The translations under genes were made by a program, and so were the position numbers. From an uncultured Cohaesibacter sp. (lineage in GTDB: Bacteria > Pseudomonadota > Alphaproteobacteria > Rhizobiales > Cohaesibacteraceae), in assembly GCF_963662805.1 (NCBI RefSeq), contig NZ_OY759871.1, positions 1 through 43,579 on the forward strand: a stretch of DNA of 43,579 bases, in the 5' to 3' direction. Positions 34,636 to 43,579 of the stretch are shown here, piece after piece. The notes under the pieces were generated by a model. That model was not told the DNA's origin and did not search any database. It saw only the letters and a list, made by a program, of their open reading frames with translations. How positions within the stretch are numbered: position 1 is the stretch's first letter; every line of letters begins with the position of its first letter.

Positions 34636-34727
34636 GACCGGTGAATTGAAAGCGCAGCGATAAGACAGCGTCCCGGTCGGATCCGGCCCGGAGGTGCCTT
34701 TAGCCCGCAACAGAAAGAGGAAGACCC

Positions 34728-35072
34728 ATGACGACCACCATCTGGCACAATCCGCGTTGCTCCAAGTCCCGTCAGACACTGGCTCTGGTGGAGGAAAAGG
34801 AACCGGATGTTACGATCCGCATGTATCTTGAAAATACGCCCGATGCGGCGGAAATCCGCAAGGTTCTGAGCATGCTCGGCATCGGCGCACGCGACCTGAT
34901 GCGCACCAAAGAAAGCCTCTATAAGGAACTGGGTGTGCAGAATGTCAGTGACGAGGCTGAGCTGATCGAGATCATGGTCGCCAATCCCAAGCTGATCGAA
35001 CGGCCCGTGGTCATCAAGAACGGCAAGGCCCGCATCGGACGCCCGCCGGAATCCGTTCTCGAGATACTCTAG
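34728..35072 (+). CDS. arsC: Arsenate reductase (glutaredoxin type)
   Basis: 114 residues. NPRCSKSRQTLAL gives the catalytic Cys11 in the N-P-x-C-S-x-S-R motif of ArsC; the usual ArsC region MRTKESLYKELGV and the arginine-bearing PKLIERPVV segment follow. It reduces arsenate to arsenite with glutaredoxin/GSH. No arsB, acr3 or arsR lies nearby, so it may be a housekeeping thiol reductase of the family. AAAGAGGAAG precedes the ATG. The stop codon overlaps the convergent MATE gene's stop in the shared tetramer CTAG. Confidence 0.92.
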   Translation: MTTTIWHNPRCSKSRQTLALVEEKEPDVTIRMYLENTPDAAEIRKVLSMLGIGARDLMRTKESLYKELGVQNVSDEAELIEIMVANPKLIERPVVIKNGKARIGRPPESVLEIL

Positions 35073-36430
35073 ACGCCGACCGGAACACCTGGCCCGTCAA
35101 AGGTGCGATCAATCTGCTTGGGCAGCAGGACCATGAGGCCGACCCCGCGTGAGACCAGTAACAGGATCATCGCGAGCCACAGGCCGTGGTTGCCGAATAT
35201 CGGCATGAAGACGAAGGCAGAAACCAGAAAGATCACGCAGCACAGCAGCATCATGTTGCGCATCGGAGCCGACCAAGTCGCTCCGACGAAGATGCCATCC
35301 ATCTGGAAGGCCAGAGTGGCAAGTAGGGGGGTGAGCGCGGCCCAGATCAGATAGTCGCGCGAGTGATCGCGGACATCCTCAGCCGTGGTCAAGGCGTCGA
35401 TGATGGTTGGGCCAAACGCCCACATGATGAGGCTCAGTCCCGCACCAAGCATCCCTCCCCAGATGAGGGTCAGCCGGACGGTCCTGTCAAAGGCCGGGCG
35501 ATAATGGGCGCCGATAGCCCGTCCGCTAAGCTGTTCGGCAGCCGCTGCAATGCCATCCAGAAAGAAGCCGCCGAACATGAAGAACTGCATCAGGAGCTCG
35601 TTCGCCGCGAGTATGCTGTCCCCTTGACGCGCCCCCAGAGAGGCAAACACCGAAAAGGACAGAAGCAGCACCATGGAGCGGATGAAGATGTCCCCGTTTA
35701 GTCGCATGAAGCGCATGAAGGCCTCACCGTTGAACAGCCGGGACATCTGAACGCGCCAGTCGTGCCGGATCTCCTGAAACAACAAGCCGAGACCGAATAG
35801 GAACGCAACCGCCTCACCGGCAACCGAGCCGAGCGCGGCGCCCTCTACCCCCATGTCCAGCCCGAGCACGAACCAGACCGTGAGGAGGATGTTGATGCAG
35901 TTGAGGACGACCAGCAGAATCATGCCCTTGCGTGATTGGCCGAGCCCGAAGAACCACCCGAACACCGCCGTATTGGCAAGCGTCAGGGGCAGGGCGAACA
36001 GACGGATCATCAGATAGGCACTTGCAGCTTCGTTGACCGCGTCCGACCCGCCCATGGCGGTGAGGGCGAGCGGCACCAATAGTGGGCTGAACACCAGAAC
36101 AACCATCCCCAATGCGAGCGAAATCATCAGGGCACGATAGATCACGGCCCGTTGGGAGATCTGATCTCCACGTCCGACGGCCTGTGCGGTGAGGCCCGTC
36201 GTGCCCATACGTAGAAAATTGAATGAGCTGGAAACCAGAGAGAACAGCAGCGCGCCAATGGCGATGCCTCCCATCAGATGGGCTTCCCCGAGCTGGCCGA
36301 TGGCCGCCATGTCGACGATGCCGACGATTGGCACAGTCACGAGCCCCAGCGTCATGGGAATGGCAATCGACAGCACCATGCGGTGCGTGACATCAAAAGC
36401 GTTGGGATTGCTTGTGGCTTGGGAATCCAT
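35069..36430 (-). CDS. MATE-family efflux transporter (DinF-like)
   Basis: 453 residues from the ATG at 36430; the open frame extends to 36592 but that part is hydrophilic, unrelated and unlikely to be translated. Twelve membrane helices are expected; the first bundle reads VLSIAIPMTLGLVTVPIVGIVDMAAIGQLGEAHLMGG interrupted only by the family turn, matching the DinF branch, and LRMGTTGLTAQAVGRGD is the conserved loop. It exports organic cations or toxic metabolites using H+ or Na+. It is convergent with arsC. Confidence 0.92.
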   Translation of the reverse strand: MDSQATSNPNAFDVTHRMVLSIAIPMTLGLVTVPIVGIVDMAAIGQLGEAHLMGGIAIGALLFSLVSSSFNFLRMGTTGLTAQAVGRGDQISQRAVIYRALMISLALGMVVLVFSPLLVPLALTAMGGSDAVNEAASAYLMIRLFALPLTLANTAVFGWFFGLGQSRKGMILLVVLNCINILLTVWFVLGLDMGVEGAALGSVAGEAVAFLFGLGLLFQEIRHDWRVQMSRLFNGEAFMRFMRLNGDIFIRSMVLLLSFSVFASLGARQGDSILAANELLMQFFMFGGFFLDGIAAAAEQLSGRAIGAHYRPAFDRTVRLTLIWGGMLGAGLSLIMWAFGPTIIDALTTAEDVRDHSRDYLIWAALTPLLATLAFQMDGIFVGATWSAPMRNMMLLCCVIFLVSAFVFMPIFGNHGLWLAMILLLVSRGVGLMVLLPKQIDRTFDGPGVPVGV

Positions 36431-36583
36431 GGCAACAGACCGAAAAGAATGGAAGAGGGGACCGAAAGAGGAGGTCCTCCGGGATGGGCCCGGCTTTGTA
36501 ACATTCCAGCAGCGCCATGAAAAGCCGGAAAGAGGACGTGATGAGAATGCAAAGGGAGCAGGTTTGGAGAGAAACGTGCCCCG

Positions 36584-36631
36584 AAAAAACAATTAACCGC
36601 TGCACGGGGACCATTCGTGCAACGGTTAATT
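36584..36631 (-). terminator. Strong intrinsic terminator, minus strand
   Basis: A 16-bp stem (36591-36606 with 36616-36631, one mismatch) with a 9-nt loop is followed on the minus strand by G and six T (36589-36584). It stops transcripts coming from the right. Confidence 0.85.
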
Positions 36632-36790
36632 TGTTGGCTCCGAAGCCCCCTGCATAAGGCTCTTGGGGGAAGGCGGGAAGCCCGGAGCGCGCAAAACAGA
36701 AACAAGGACTGATCTGGTTTCTGTTCGGGCGATCTTGAAGTTCCTTCAAAAAGCTTCGAAGGATTCCTGTACCTCTCAATCGCTTGACTT
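36584..36790 (-). ncRNA. Candidate small RNA of about 205 nt
   Basis: Between a promoter-like sequence and a strong terminator on the minus strand lie several self-complementary stretches: TCCTTC/GAAGGA, CAGAAAC/GTTTCTG and CCCCC/GGGGG around a 14-nt loop. It has no convincing open frame. The same features could instead be a long 3' leader of the upstream DUF6460 transcript. I do not recognise a known RNA family. Confidence 0.4.
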
Positions 36791-36797
36791 GAGACCA

Positions 36798-36826
36798 AGT
36801 ATCGTCGATGGGCGGCCGATTGTCAT
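36798..36826 (-). promoter_or_regulatory. Promoter-like element ahead of the candidate small RNA
   Basis: On the minus strand ATGACA (36826-36821), 17 bp, then GATACT (36803-36798) approximates a sigma-70 promoter. The predicted start is about 36790. Weak by itself; its value is the position relative to the terminator. Confidence 0.35.
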
Positions 36827-36862
36827 CTTAAACATGTGTAATGTCGCGGTTAGCAGACGGTA

Positions 36863-36898
36863 AGGTGCCAGAAAGGTGCCAGAAAGGTGCAAGAAAGG
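36863..36898. repeat. 11-bp direct repeat, three copies
   Basis: AGGTGCCAGAA occurs twice in direct succession (36863-36873, 36874-36884), followed by AGGTGCAAGAA (36885-36895) and AGG. One turn of the helix per unit; it lies about 40 bp upstream of the small-RNA promoter and 100 bp beyond the end of the DUF6460 gene. Confidence 0.8.
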
Positions 36899-36994
36899 AG
36901 CCTGTCTCAAAAGCAAGTAAGACAAGACGGCCTTCTTGTCACAAAGGCAATGGTGCATGCTGGACGCGACGTCCTTTATGGCGACAGGGCCCGA

Positions 36995-37273
36995 TCAGGG
37001 TTCGTTCCGGCCCATCTTGAGAATGCGCATGATGATCCAGATCGGAAAGACGATCAGTGCTCCGAGCAAGAAATATTCGATGGCCCAGTGAATGGCATCG
37101 AAACCCATGTAGTAGATATGCTCGAACAGCGCGACGATGTGGTTCCACACCTGCCGTGGGTGCAGGTTGAGGGCACTCAGAATGATCCCGACAACGACGG
37201 ACAGACCGATCAGTCTGAGGACCACCATTCCGGGTGAACCGCCGAAGAACCGTGTCAGGTTGGTATTTGACAT
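36995..37273 (-). CDS. DUF6460 family small membrane protein
   Basis: 92 residues. FFGGSPGMVVLRLIGLSVVVGIILSALNL-type start gives a first membrane helix, and YFLLGALIVFPIWIIMRIL gives a second at the C-terminus; the GGSP and GA-x-V-x-x-P-I-W signatures match the DUF6460 proteins common in Hyphomicrobiales. The function is unknown. GGAGCAA lies upstream of the ATG. Confidence 0.8.
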   Translation of the reverse strand: MSNTNLTRFFGGSPGMVVLRLIGLSVVVGIILSALNLHPRQVWNHIVALFEHIYYMGFDAIHWAIEYFLLGALIVFPIWIIMRILKMGRNEP

Positions 37274-37566
37274 AAGCTCATTGCTCCTTTGAGACCCTGT
37301 TCAAATGTTAACAGATCATGGCCTGATGGCCAATCGATGGCCGCACCCGGTGCCACAATGAAGCATGTAGTCAAGTTGAACAGTCGCTTCAAGCTTTCAT
37401 TAAGCTGAAACTTCAAACCTGCCGGGAATACGCAGTTAAACGTTGCCAAAGTGGTGACAAGCCTTAGGATTCATGTTCTTTAGGCGCACTGTTCAGATCG
37501 GTGGTGTGCGTTTTTTATTAAAATTTTCAAGTATTTGCGGCGATACCAATCAATTAGGGGACAACG

Positions 37567-38411
37567 GTGAGCTTTACAACTGATACCCTGATGGACCGAT
37601 TTTTATCGCTATCTGGGAAAGATCAAAACAACGGGTCATGCGCTTGTCGCTGCAGGGACGCTTGCGGGCGTCTGCAGCCTGCTGTCTGTTGTCGGAACAA
37701 GGTTAATTCTGGCCGATACCAACGCTTCGATCTGGCCCTACCTCAGCCTTTTCGCCTATGGCTTGCCGTTCATCATGGTGCTGGCCTCGAGCTTTCTGCT
37801 GATCAGGGCCTTTTCCCATCTTAGCCAGCGCAACAAGTTTCTCTCCGAGGTGGCGGACCGGGATGGTTTGACCCGATTGGCCAATCGGGCAGCCTTCTCG
37901 CGGCGTGGTCGGCAGATGATCATGCAGGCAAGACTGCATCAGATACCCCTGTCTATGATCATGATCGATATGGATCATTTCAAGACGATCAATGACCGCT
38001 TCGGACATCTGGCAGGCGATCTGGGCCTTGCAGCATCTGGCGGGTGTTCTCAACAGCTCCTGTCGCGAGTTTGATCTGCCCTCCCGCTGGGGCGGCGAGG
38101 AATTCGCCATTCTGTTGCGGTCTGCCGACATTGATGGCGCTCGTCATTTCGCCGAACGTATCCGCAAATCCGTTGCCAATGCGCCCCTATATTGGGATGG
38201 CTCGAGAACATCAGCATGACATTGAGTTGCCGGTGTCTCGGAGTTCGACCCTGAGCATGACGAGTTTGACGATATGGTCAAGCGCGCGGACAAGGCGCTT
38301 TATGTGGCCAAGAGCTGCGGGCGCAATCAGGTGCGGCAATCCCATTCCTGCCCCGGTGTCGTCGAGGGCTTTGAACAGGATGTCGAGTTCTACGAAGCCA
38401 ACGTTGCCTGA
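37567..38411 (+). pseudogene. Diguanylate cyclase (GGEEF), broken by four single-base indels
   Basis: A GTG start (AGGGGA upstream) leads into two membrane segments (AAGTLAGVCSLLSVVGTRLIL and PYLSLFAYGLPFIMVLASSFLL) and a GGDEF domain: DGLTRLANRAAFS, IDMDHFKTINDRFGHLAGD, REFD (RxxD inhibitory site), WGGEEF, and ADKALYVAKSCGRNQV. The protein is continuous only if these are corrected: an extra T in the run 37600-37604, an extra G at 38023-38025, a missing C near 38200 and an extra C at 38230-38231. All are one-base changes in short runs, so sequencing error is more likely than decay. With correction it is a normal active-site cyclase of about 280 residues. Confidence 0.82.
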
Positions 38412-38533
38412 TCGGAGCTCGCGCCAAGCTCGTTCTCCTTTCTTATGTCATCACCTCAGGCTCATGGGGACCCATTCGGGCCGTCACCGCTGTTTGAGGT
38501 GACAAAGCCCGACCCCTCGCCCATAGTCCGGGG

Positions 38534-41160
38534 ATGACCGAAGCTTCAGACTCAAACGAGGGGCAAAAAACAGGATCCCGAAACCGGGACCGCACTTGCG
38601 GATGGCCTGACCGTGCGCTTTGGCTCTCCACCCGACCAGTCCGAACTGCCGCCGATCTTTTCGGGCTGGCTCGCCCAGCAAGGGCTGGCGGTTGCGCCCC
38701 CATCAGGCGGCCATGCTTGATGCGGCCCCGCGATGGACCATCCGACACTTTTGATTGCCCCCACCGGGGCGGGCAAGACCCTCTCCGGCTTTCTGCCCTC
38801 ACTCGTTGACATCATGGCGGATCCTGAACGGTGGCAGGGGAAACTTCACACGCTTTACATCTCTCCGCTGAAGGCCCTTGCGGTGGACATCGCCCGAAAT
38901 CTTGAGCAACCCATCGCGGATATGACCCTGCCCATCAAGGTCGAGACGCGCACCGGCGACACCCCCCGCCCACAAGCGGCAGCGCCAGAAACAGCTCCCT
39001 CCGGCATCTGCTGCTGACCACGCCGGAGCAGCTCGCCCTCCTCATCGCTTCGCGTGAGGCTGAAGAGCTGTTCGCCGATGTCCAGACAATCATTTTTCGA
39101 CGAACTCCACGCGCTCGTCACTTCAAAGGCGCGGCGAGCTTCTGAGCCTTGGCCTCAGCCGCCTCAGGCAACTCGCACCCAACGTGCGACCCATTGGCCT
39201 GTCCGCAAACGGTCTCCAATCCGTTTGAGCTGGCCCACTGGCTGGTGCCTCATCGGGAGGGAAAGCCCGAGATAGAGCCCCAGATCATCCGCCTTACCGG
39301 AGGCACCCACCCCGACATCGAGGTGCTTAACTCGTCAGAGCGCATCCCGTGGGCCGGACATAGTGCTCGCTATGCGTTGCCCGATCTCTATCAGGCCATC
39401 AAGGCCCACCAGACGACGCTGATTTTCGTCAACACCCGTTCGCAGGCCGAGCATCTGTTTCAGGCTCTCTGGACCATCAACGAGGACACCCTGCCCATTG
39501 CGCTCCATCACGGCTCGCTTGATGCATCCCAGCGGCCGCAAGGTTGAGGCTGCCATGGGCGCGCGGCGTGCTGAGGGCAGTGGTCTGCACCTCAACCCTT
39601 GATCTCGGCATCGACTGGGGCGACGTCGATCTGGTGATCCATGTTGGCGCTCCGAAAGGCGCGAGCCGTCTTGCCCAGCGTATCGGACGCGCCAATCACC
39701 GGGCTGGACGAGCCATCCAAAGCGATCCTCGTGCCCTCCAATTGCTTTGAGGTGATGGAGGTGCCGCGCAGCCCTTGATGCCAACTATCTGGGCGATCAG
39801 GGACACGCCGCCCATCCGCACCGGAGGTCTCGATGTGCTCGCCCAGCATATCCTCGGGCGAGCTTGTGCCGGCCCGTTCGACCCGGTGGCCTTCTTTGAC
39901 GAGATCACTGCGGCCTATCCCTATCGAGACCTCGACTGGACCCTCTTCGAGCAGGCGATCGATTTCGTCGCCACCGGCGGCTATGCCATGCGGGCCTATG
40001 AGCAGTTCGCCAAGCTGAAGCCGCTGAAGGACAAGGAGAGCGGCAAGACGCTCTGGCGCCTGTCTCATCCCAAACGCGCCCAGCAATATCGCCTCAACAT
40101 CGGCACCATCGTCGAAGAGGCGATGATCAAGGTGCGCCTCACGTCTTGGAAGGGCGGGTAGGCGGGCGGGTGAGCCCAAACGCCTCGGGCGTGGTGGCCG
40201 CGTCCTTGGCGAAGTGGAAGAAAGCTTCATCGACGGCCTGTCACCGGGCGACAGCTTTCTCTTTGCCGGTCATGTGCTGCGCTTCGAAAGTCTTGAGGAA
40301 AACACTGCCTTCGTGACGAAAAACCCAGCATCGCGAGCCGAAGGTCCCCGCCCTATTATGGCGGCAAGTTCCCGCTTTCGACCTATCTCGCCTCCCCGCG
40401 TTCGGGCCATGCTTGCTGACCCGGAAAGCTGGTCGAAGTTGCCCGATCAGGTCCGGCACTGGCTCGAGCGGCAAAAGGAGCGCTCGATCATCCCCGGCTC
40501 CGGACGACATGCTGATCGAAACCTTCCGATGAGCGGGGAAATTCTACCTCACGCTCTATGCCTTCGAGGGGCGGCTGGCGCTGCAGACGCTGGGCATGTT
40601 GTTGACGAGGAGGCTCGAGAGGGCAGGGGCGCGGCCGATGGGCTTTGTCGCCTCGGACTATGCCCTGATGATCTGGGGACTGAAGGATCTCGCCCGTCTT
40701 GAAAGAGACCTTGGCTGGACATTCGAGCAGCTGTTCGACGAGGACATGCTCGGCGACGATCTCGATGCCTGGCTTGCCGAAAGCGCCATGCTCAAACGTA
40801 CCTTCCGCAATTGTATGCGCTTATCTCCGGCATGATCGAGCGGCGCCATCCGGGCAAGGAGAAAGTCGGGGCGGCAGATCACCATGTCCTCGGATCCTGA
40901 TCTACAATGTGCTGCGCGATCACGAGCCCGACCATCTTCTGCTCAAGGCGACATGGCAGGATGCAGCCGGGTGGTCTGTTGGATATCGCCCGACCTTGGC
41001 GATATGCTCTCCCGGGTGAAGGGACGAATCATCCACGCAGAGCTGGATGAACCGTCACCTCATGGCCATTCCGGTGCTGCTGGAAATCGGCAAGGAGCCG
41101 GTCTATGGCGAAGCGGACGATCAGTTGCTGATGGAAGCCGCCGCCGAGCTTGGGCTCTAG
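38534..41160 (+). pseudogene. Ligase-associated DEXH-box helicase (Lhr-like), multiply frameshifted
   Basis: In different frames one can follow a single protein of about 850 residues: SPPDQSELPPIFSGWLAQQGL, LLIAPTGAGKTLSGFLP (Walker A), LYISPLKALAVDIARNLE, TTPEQLALLIASREAEELF, IIFDELHALV (DEXH box), RPIGLSATV, HHGSLDASQR, STLDLGIDWGDVDLVIHVGAP, RLAQRIGRANHR, RLSHPKRAQQYRLNIGTI, SFIDGLSPGDSFLFAGHVL, and MEAAAELGL at the end. This order is that of ligase-associated Lhr-type helicases. Frame breaks include extra bases at 38962-38967 (C run), 39003-39004, 39093-39097 (T run), 39128-39129, 39207-39209 and 39534-39537. It belongs with PdeM downstream in a DNA-end repair module; the ligase and exonuclease genes are not in the window. 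Confidence 0.85.
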
Positions 41161-41212
41161 GCGGACAGGGTCAGCATCAAGACAGGACTTCAGAAAACGA
41201 GAAGGACGGCAA

Positions 41213-42029
41213 GTGAGCGAGACCGCACTCGATTTCGAGACACGGGACAGCCTGACTTTCGAGCATCAGGGTGAGCAGTTTGTTGCGCTTCTCTCCGGGG
41301 CTCTCTATCTGCCTCGGCTGCACATGCTCTTCATTGCCGACTTGCATCTGGAGAAGGGCTCGGCGTTCGCCATGCGCGGCCAGTTCCTGCCACCCTATGA
41401 TTCCCACCAGAGCCTCAAGCAGCTCGGCACCCGACATCGACAGTCTCAATCCGGCCCACGTGGTCTTGTCTCGGTGACAGCTTTCACGACATCGGTGGGC
41501 CGGAACGCCTGCCCGAGGATTGTCGTCAGTTGCTGGCGCGCTTGATGGAAGGTCGGCAGTGGAGCTGGATCTGCGGCAACCACGACCCCGACCTTGTCGG
41601 GGCTCGTCGGAGGAGATGTCGCAACCCCACATGACCCTTGCTGGTGTCGAAGGCGCTATTGGCCTCACTCATGAGCCGGGCAGCCTCATTGCCTCCGATT
41701 GCGGCACCCACGAGGGCGCCAAGGGTGGACTGGGCGCTCGAACTCTCAGGGCATCTGCTATCCGGTTTGCGACGCTTGCGAGCCGCCAGAGGGGCAGAGC
41801 CTTGAGGCGCAAGACCTTTGTCATCACCTCAAACCGCATTATCCTGCCCGCCTATGGCAGCTATACCGGTGGTCTCTCCATTCGGGAGGAAGCGTTCGCC
41901 CCGTTCCTTGATGCGGGTTCTCGACTGGTGATGCGTTGGCCGTCAAGACAGTCTGCCTGTGCGACGCGCAACGGGCACTGCCGCAACGCAGCGCAGCATG
42001 CAGGCGTCGCATCTGATCTGGTGGGATAA
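41213..42029 (+). pseudogene. pdeM: Ligase-associated DNA damage response endonuclease PdeM, frameshifted
   Basis: The GTG start at 41213 (AAGGA upstream) opens SETALDFETRDSLTFEHQG, then the metallophosphoesterase core LHMLFIADLHLEKGSAFA, with D-x-H, the second motif G-D-S-F-H-D-I-G-G, and W-I-C-G-N-H-D-P, then LTHEPGS, a G-x-x-H-E-G-A-K segment and FVITSNRIILPAYGSYTGG. These lie in at least three frames, so several one-base indels are needed to join them. The C-terminal end is unsure; it may run a little past 42029. PdeM follows the helicase in this module in many alphaproteobacteria. Confidence 0.75.
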
Positions 42030-42031
42030 AT

Positions 42032-42833
42032 CTAGTTTCTGCGGAAGACCACACCGGCAAACCAGCCCATAGTCATCGCCATGGCCACGCACAGGAGGGC
42101 CGTAGATGATGCTGTTGTTGCGGGGCAAGGGAGAAGGTCATCTGCTCGAAACCGGCCTTGGCGATGTTGAGCGGCTGGGTGAAGGAACTCAGCAGCGCAC
42201 CACCGCGAAACAGATGAAACGGTCACATCATAGCGCCCGACGCGCACATTGGCCGGAATGTCGACGGTCGTGCGGAACAGGGAATCATTGAGAAAGGTGA
42301 CCGAGGACAAGTCATCGCGATAAAGACCCGCTTCTCGTTTGAGACGCAGGGCAGCAAGGCGGAACGGATCCGGTTCGCTCGCTGTCTCGGAAAATTTCTG
42401 ATCTGGGCGGCAGCATCAGATAGTCCCGTACCAAGCTGCAACTTGGACAATACGGACGGAATGCGCGAATTGTCCTCGAGTTTGCGCGTCGAGGACAACA
42501 CATAGAAGTTCGGTGCGTTGGAATAGAGCTTGCGTTTGTTGGTCTCCACCCAGATGCCGGACGACGCGTTCCTTGCGACGGGAGACGACGGTCTCGTCCC
42601 ATCCCCTGACGGTCACGACGAGATCATAGGGTTCCCCGCGCAGAGACGGTTGCCGCATCCCGTTGGATCATGCCGAAAACGACGATATCGGAGCCGGTGA
42701 AGTTGGACGAAATCTTGAGTCACCCGGTCGGACATGTCCGCAACGAGGCTCCTCTGCCCGAGCGCCAACTGACCCGGCGCAACAGGCCGAGGAAAAGACA
42801 AAGGAAAAGCTGGATTGGACGGGACTTGATCAC
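42032..42833 (-). pseudogene. TIGR02186 family membrane protein, frameshifted
   Basis: On the minus strand the pieces GEPYDLVVTVRGWDETVVSRRKER, NAPNFYVLSSTRKLEDNS, SVTFLNDSLFRTTVDIPANV, RVGRYDVTV and the C-terminal helix AMAMTMGWFAGVVFRRN belong to one protein of about 265 residues, in the order expected for TIGR02186, but lie in different frames. An N-terminal signal (IKSRPIQLFLCLFLGLL) starts with the GTG at 42833. The family is linked with TauE/SafE sulfite exporters and has no proven role. The gene overlaps the upstream TauE stop codon by four bases. Confidence 0.7.
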
Positions 42834-43579
42834 TGCTGTGCCTCCCGTACTTCGATGCTGTAGATTTCCTGCGGCTGGATCACCAGATTGTAGGCAAATC
42901 GCATGCCGACCATCAGAACCAGAATGCCGAGAAGGGCCCGCAACTGTTCGGCCTTGAGCTTCTGGCCGATCTGTGCCCCGAACTGAGCTCCGATAGTTCC
43001 TCCGACCATCAGAATCAGTGCTAGCACGATGTCGACGGTCTGGGTCGTGGAGGCATGAAGCACGGTCCGCCACCGCCATCGTGACAACGATCTGATAGAG
43101 CGATGTGCCGATCACCACCGCGGTTGGAACGCGCAGAAGATAGATGAGAGCAGGTACCAGCATGAAGCCGCCGCCGATACCCAGAACCGTGCCGAGAAAA
43201 CCGATCGAACCACCGATGAAAATGACTGGCAGGATGCTTACATAGATCTTGGATTTCTTGAACCGCATCTTGAACGGCAGACCATGGATCCAGTTGTGCT
43301 GGCCGGGACGGCGCATGGTGATCGGTGTACCCTTGCGGGGCCCGCACGATGGCCCTGACGCTCTCCATGACCATCAGTGATCCGACCGCAACAAGGAAGG
43401 TGACGTAGGAGACCGAAAATGATCAGATCAAGCTGGCCAAGGGCTCTGAGACGGGCAAAGACTTCAACCCCGAGAACCGACCCCATGATACCGGCACTGA
43501 ACAGGATCGTGCCGAGCTTGATGTCGAGATTTCCCGATCGGAGATAGGCGAGCGCGCCGGTGGTGGAAGAGGCCGTGAT
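42830..43579 (-). pseudogene. Sulfite exporter TauE/SafE family protein, frameshifted and cut by the window edge
   Basis: Minus strand; the N-terminal part lies beyond 43579. Visible pieces in different frames are GNLDIKLGTILFSAGIMGSVLGVEVF, RALGQLDLIIFG, IYVSILPVIFIGGSIGFLGTVLGIGGGFMLVPALIYLLRVPTAVVIGTSLYQIVV and the final VLALILMVGGTIGAQFGAQIGQKLKAEQLRALLG, which is the duplicated TauE pattern with G-x-G-G-G-F. The stop TGA (42832-42830) overlaps the next gene's GTG, giving translational coupling. Indels break the frame near 43070 and 43340 among others. Confidence 0.72.

Larger units (their letters stand above)
36431..36994. other. 564-bp stretch without protein gene
   Basis: It holds a minus-strand terminator, a candidate small RNA with promoter, and an 11-bp tandem repeat, each listed separately. 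The open frames across it have no coding character (no family motif, frame continuity or ribosome site). Confidence 0.6.

Noticed and set aside
36352..36798. Overlapping minus-strand frames in the gap before the MATE gene
   Set aside because: No start site, no family motif, and a strong terminator hairpin lies inside them.
37485..37520. Plus-strand hairpin with six T before the third diguanylate cyclase
   Set aside because: The stem is only about five base pairs and no plus-strand gene precedes it; too weak to list as a terminator.

Overview
The window looks like chromosome of an alphaproteobacterium, most likely a Hyphomicrobiales (Rhizobiales) member. The evidence is GC-rich coding DNA, a class I lysyl-tRNA synthetase, a quinone-type PyrD beside a DUF952 protein, DUF930, DUF1176 and DUF6460 proteins, a ligase-associated helicase/PdeM pair, and a TauE/TIGR02186 pair. 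The genus cannot be fixed from sequence reading alone; a marine Cohaesibacter-like lineage is only a guess. No rRNA, tRNA, CRISPR array, transposase or integrase was found.

Layout. 1-0.7 kb: right part of a fucosyltransferase-like gene. 0.8-9.1 kb: a sugar catabolic locus with a LacI-type regulator, a divergent promoter carrying a perfect 16-bp operator, a CUT1 ABC importer (binding protein, two permeases, ATPase) and a GH3 glycosidase, closed by a terminator. 9.4-10.6 kb: periplasmic di-haem cytochrome c peroxidase behind a possible iron-response (Irr) box. 10.8-16.1 kb: two membrane diguanylate cyclases flanking a DUF1176 protein, an Spx/ArsC-like protein and an exported MsrA. 16.2-24.9 kb: RecQ, a family 2 glycosyltransferase, a family 3 solute-binding protein, a sterol-desaturase-type hydroxylase, a Tex30/KANSL3-like hydrolase, a DUF930 protein and thymidine kinase. 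25.3-26.2 kb: an AT-rich HAD phosphatase gene that looks acquired. 26.2-37.3 kb: TerB-like protein, secreted unknown, LysS, TAP-like peptidase, SNase-like membrane protein with an S24-like regulator, DUF952-PyrD, ArsC, a MATE exporter, a candidate small RNA and DUF6460. 37.6-43.6 kb: a third diguanylate cyclase, the ligase-associated helicase, PdeM, a TIGR02186 protein and TauE/SafE, every one broken by single-base indels.

Two things stand out. First, the 3' end of msrA exists in three successive versions. Each encodes the same 20-residue tail ending in a stop codon but varies at two residues. Two of them are displaced downstream and are separated from the next version by a near-identical nested hairpin whose ends repeat a core found inside the gene. 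This looks like serial replacement of a gene's 3' end by tiny non-autonomous elements of about 128 bp. Second, the last 6 kb carry many homopolymer-type indels across five unrelated genes, which points to poor base accuracy rather than real gene loss.

Functional links: sugar import and hydrolysis under LacI control; c-di-GMP signalling (three GGDEF proteins, and a glycosyltransferase with a possible MshEN-like front domain); oxidative repair (CcpA, MsrA); DNA repair (RecQ, helicase/PdeM).
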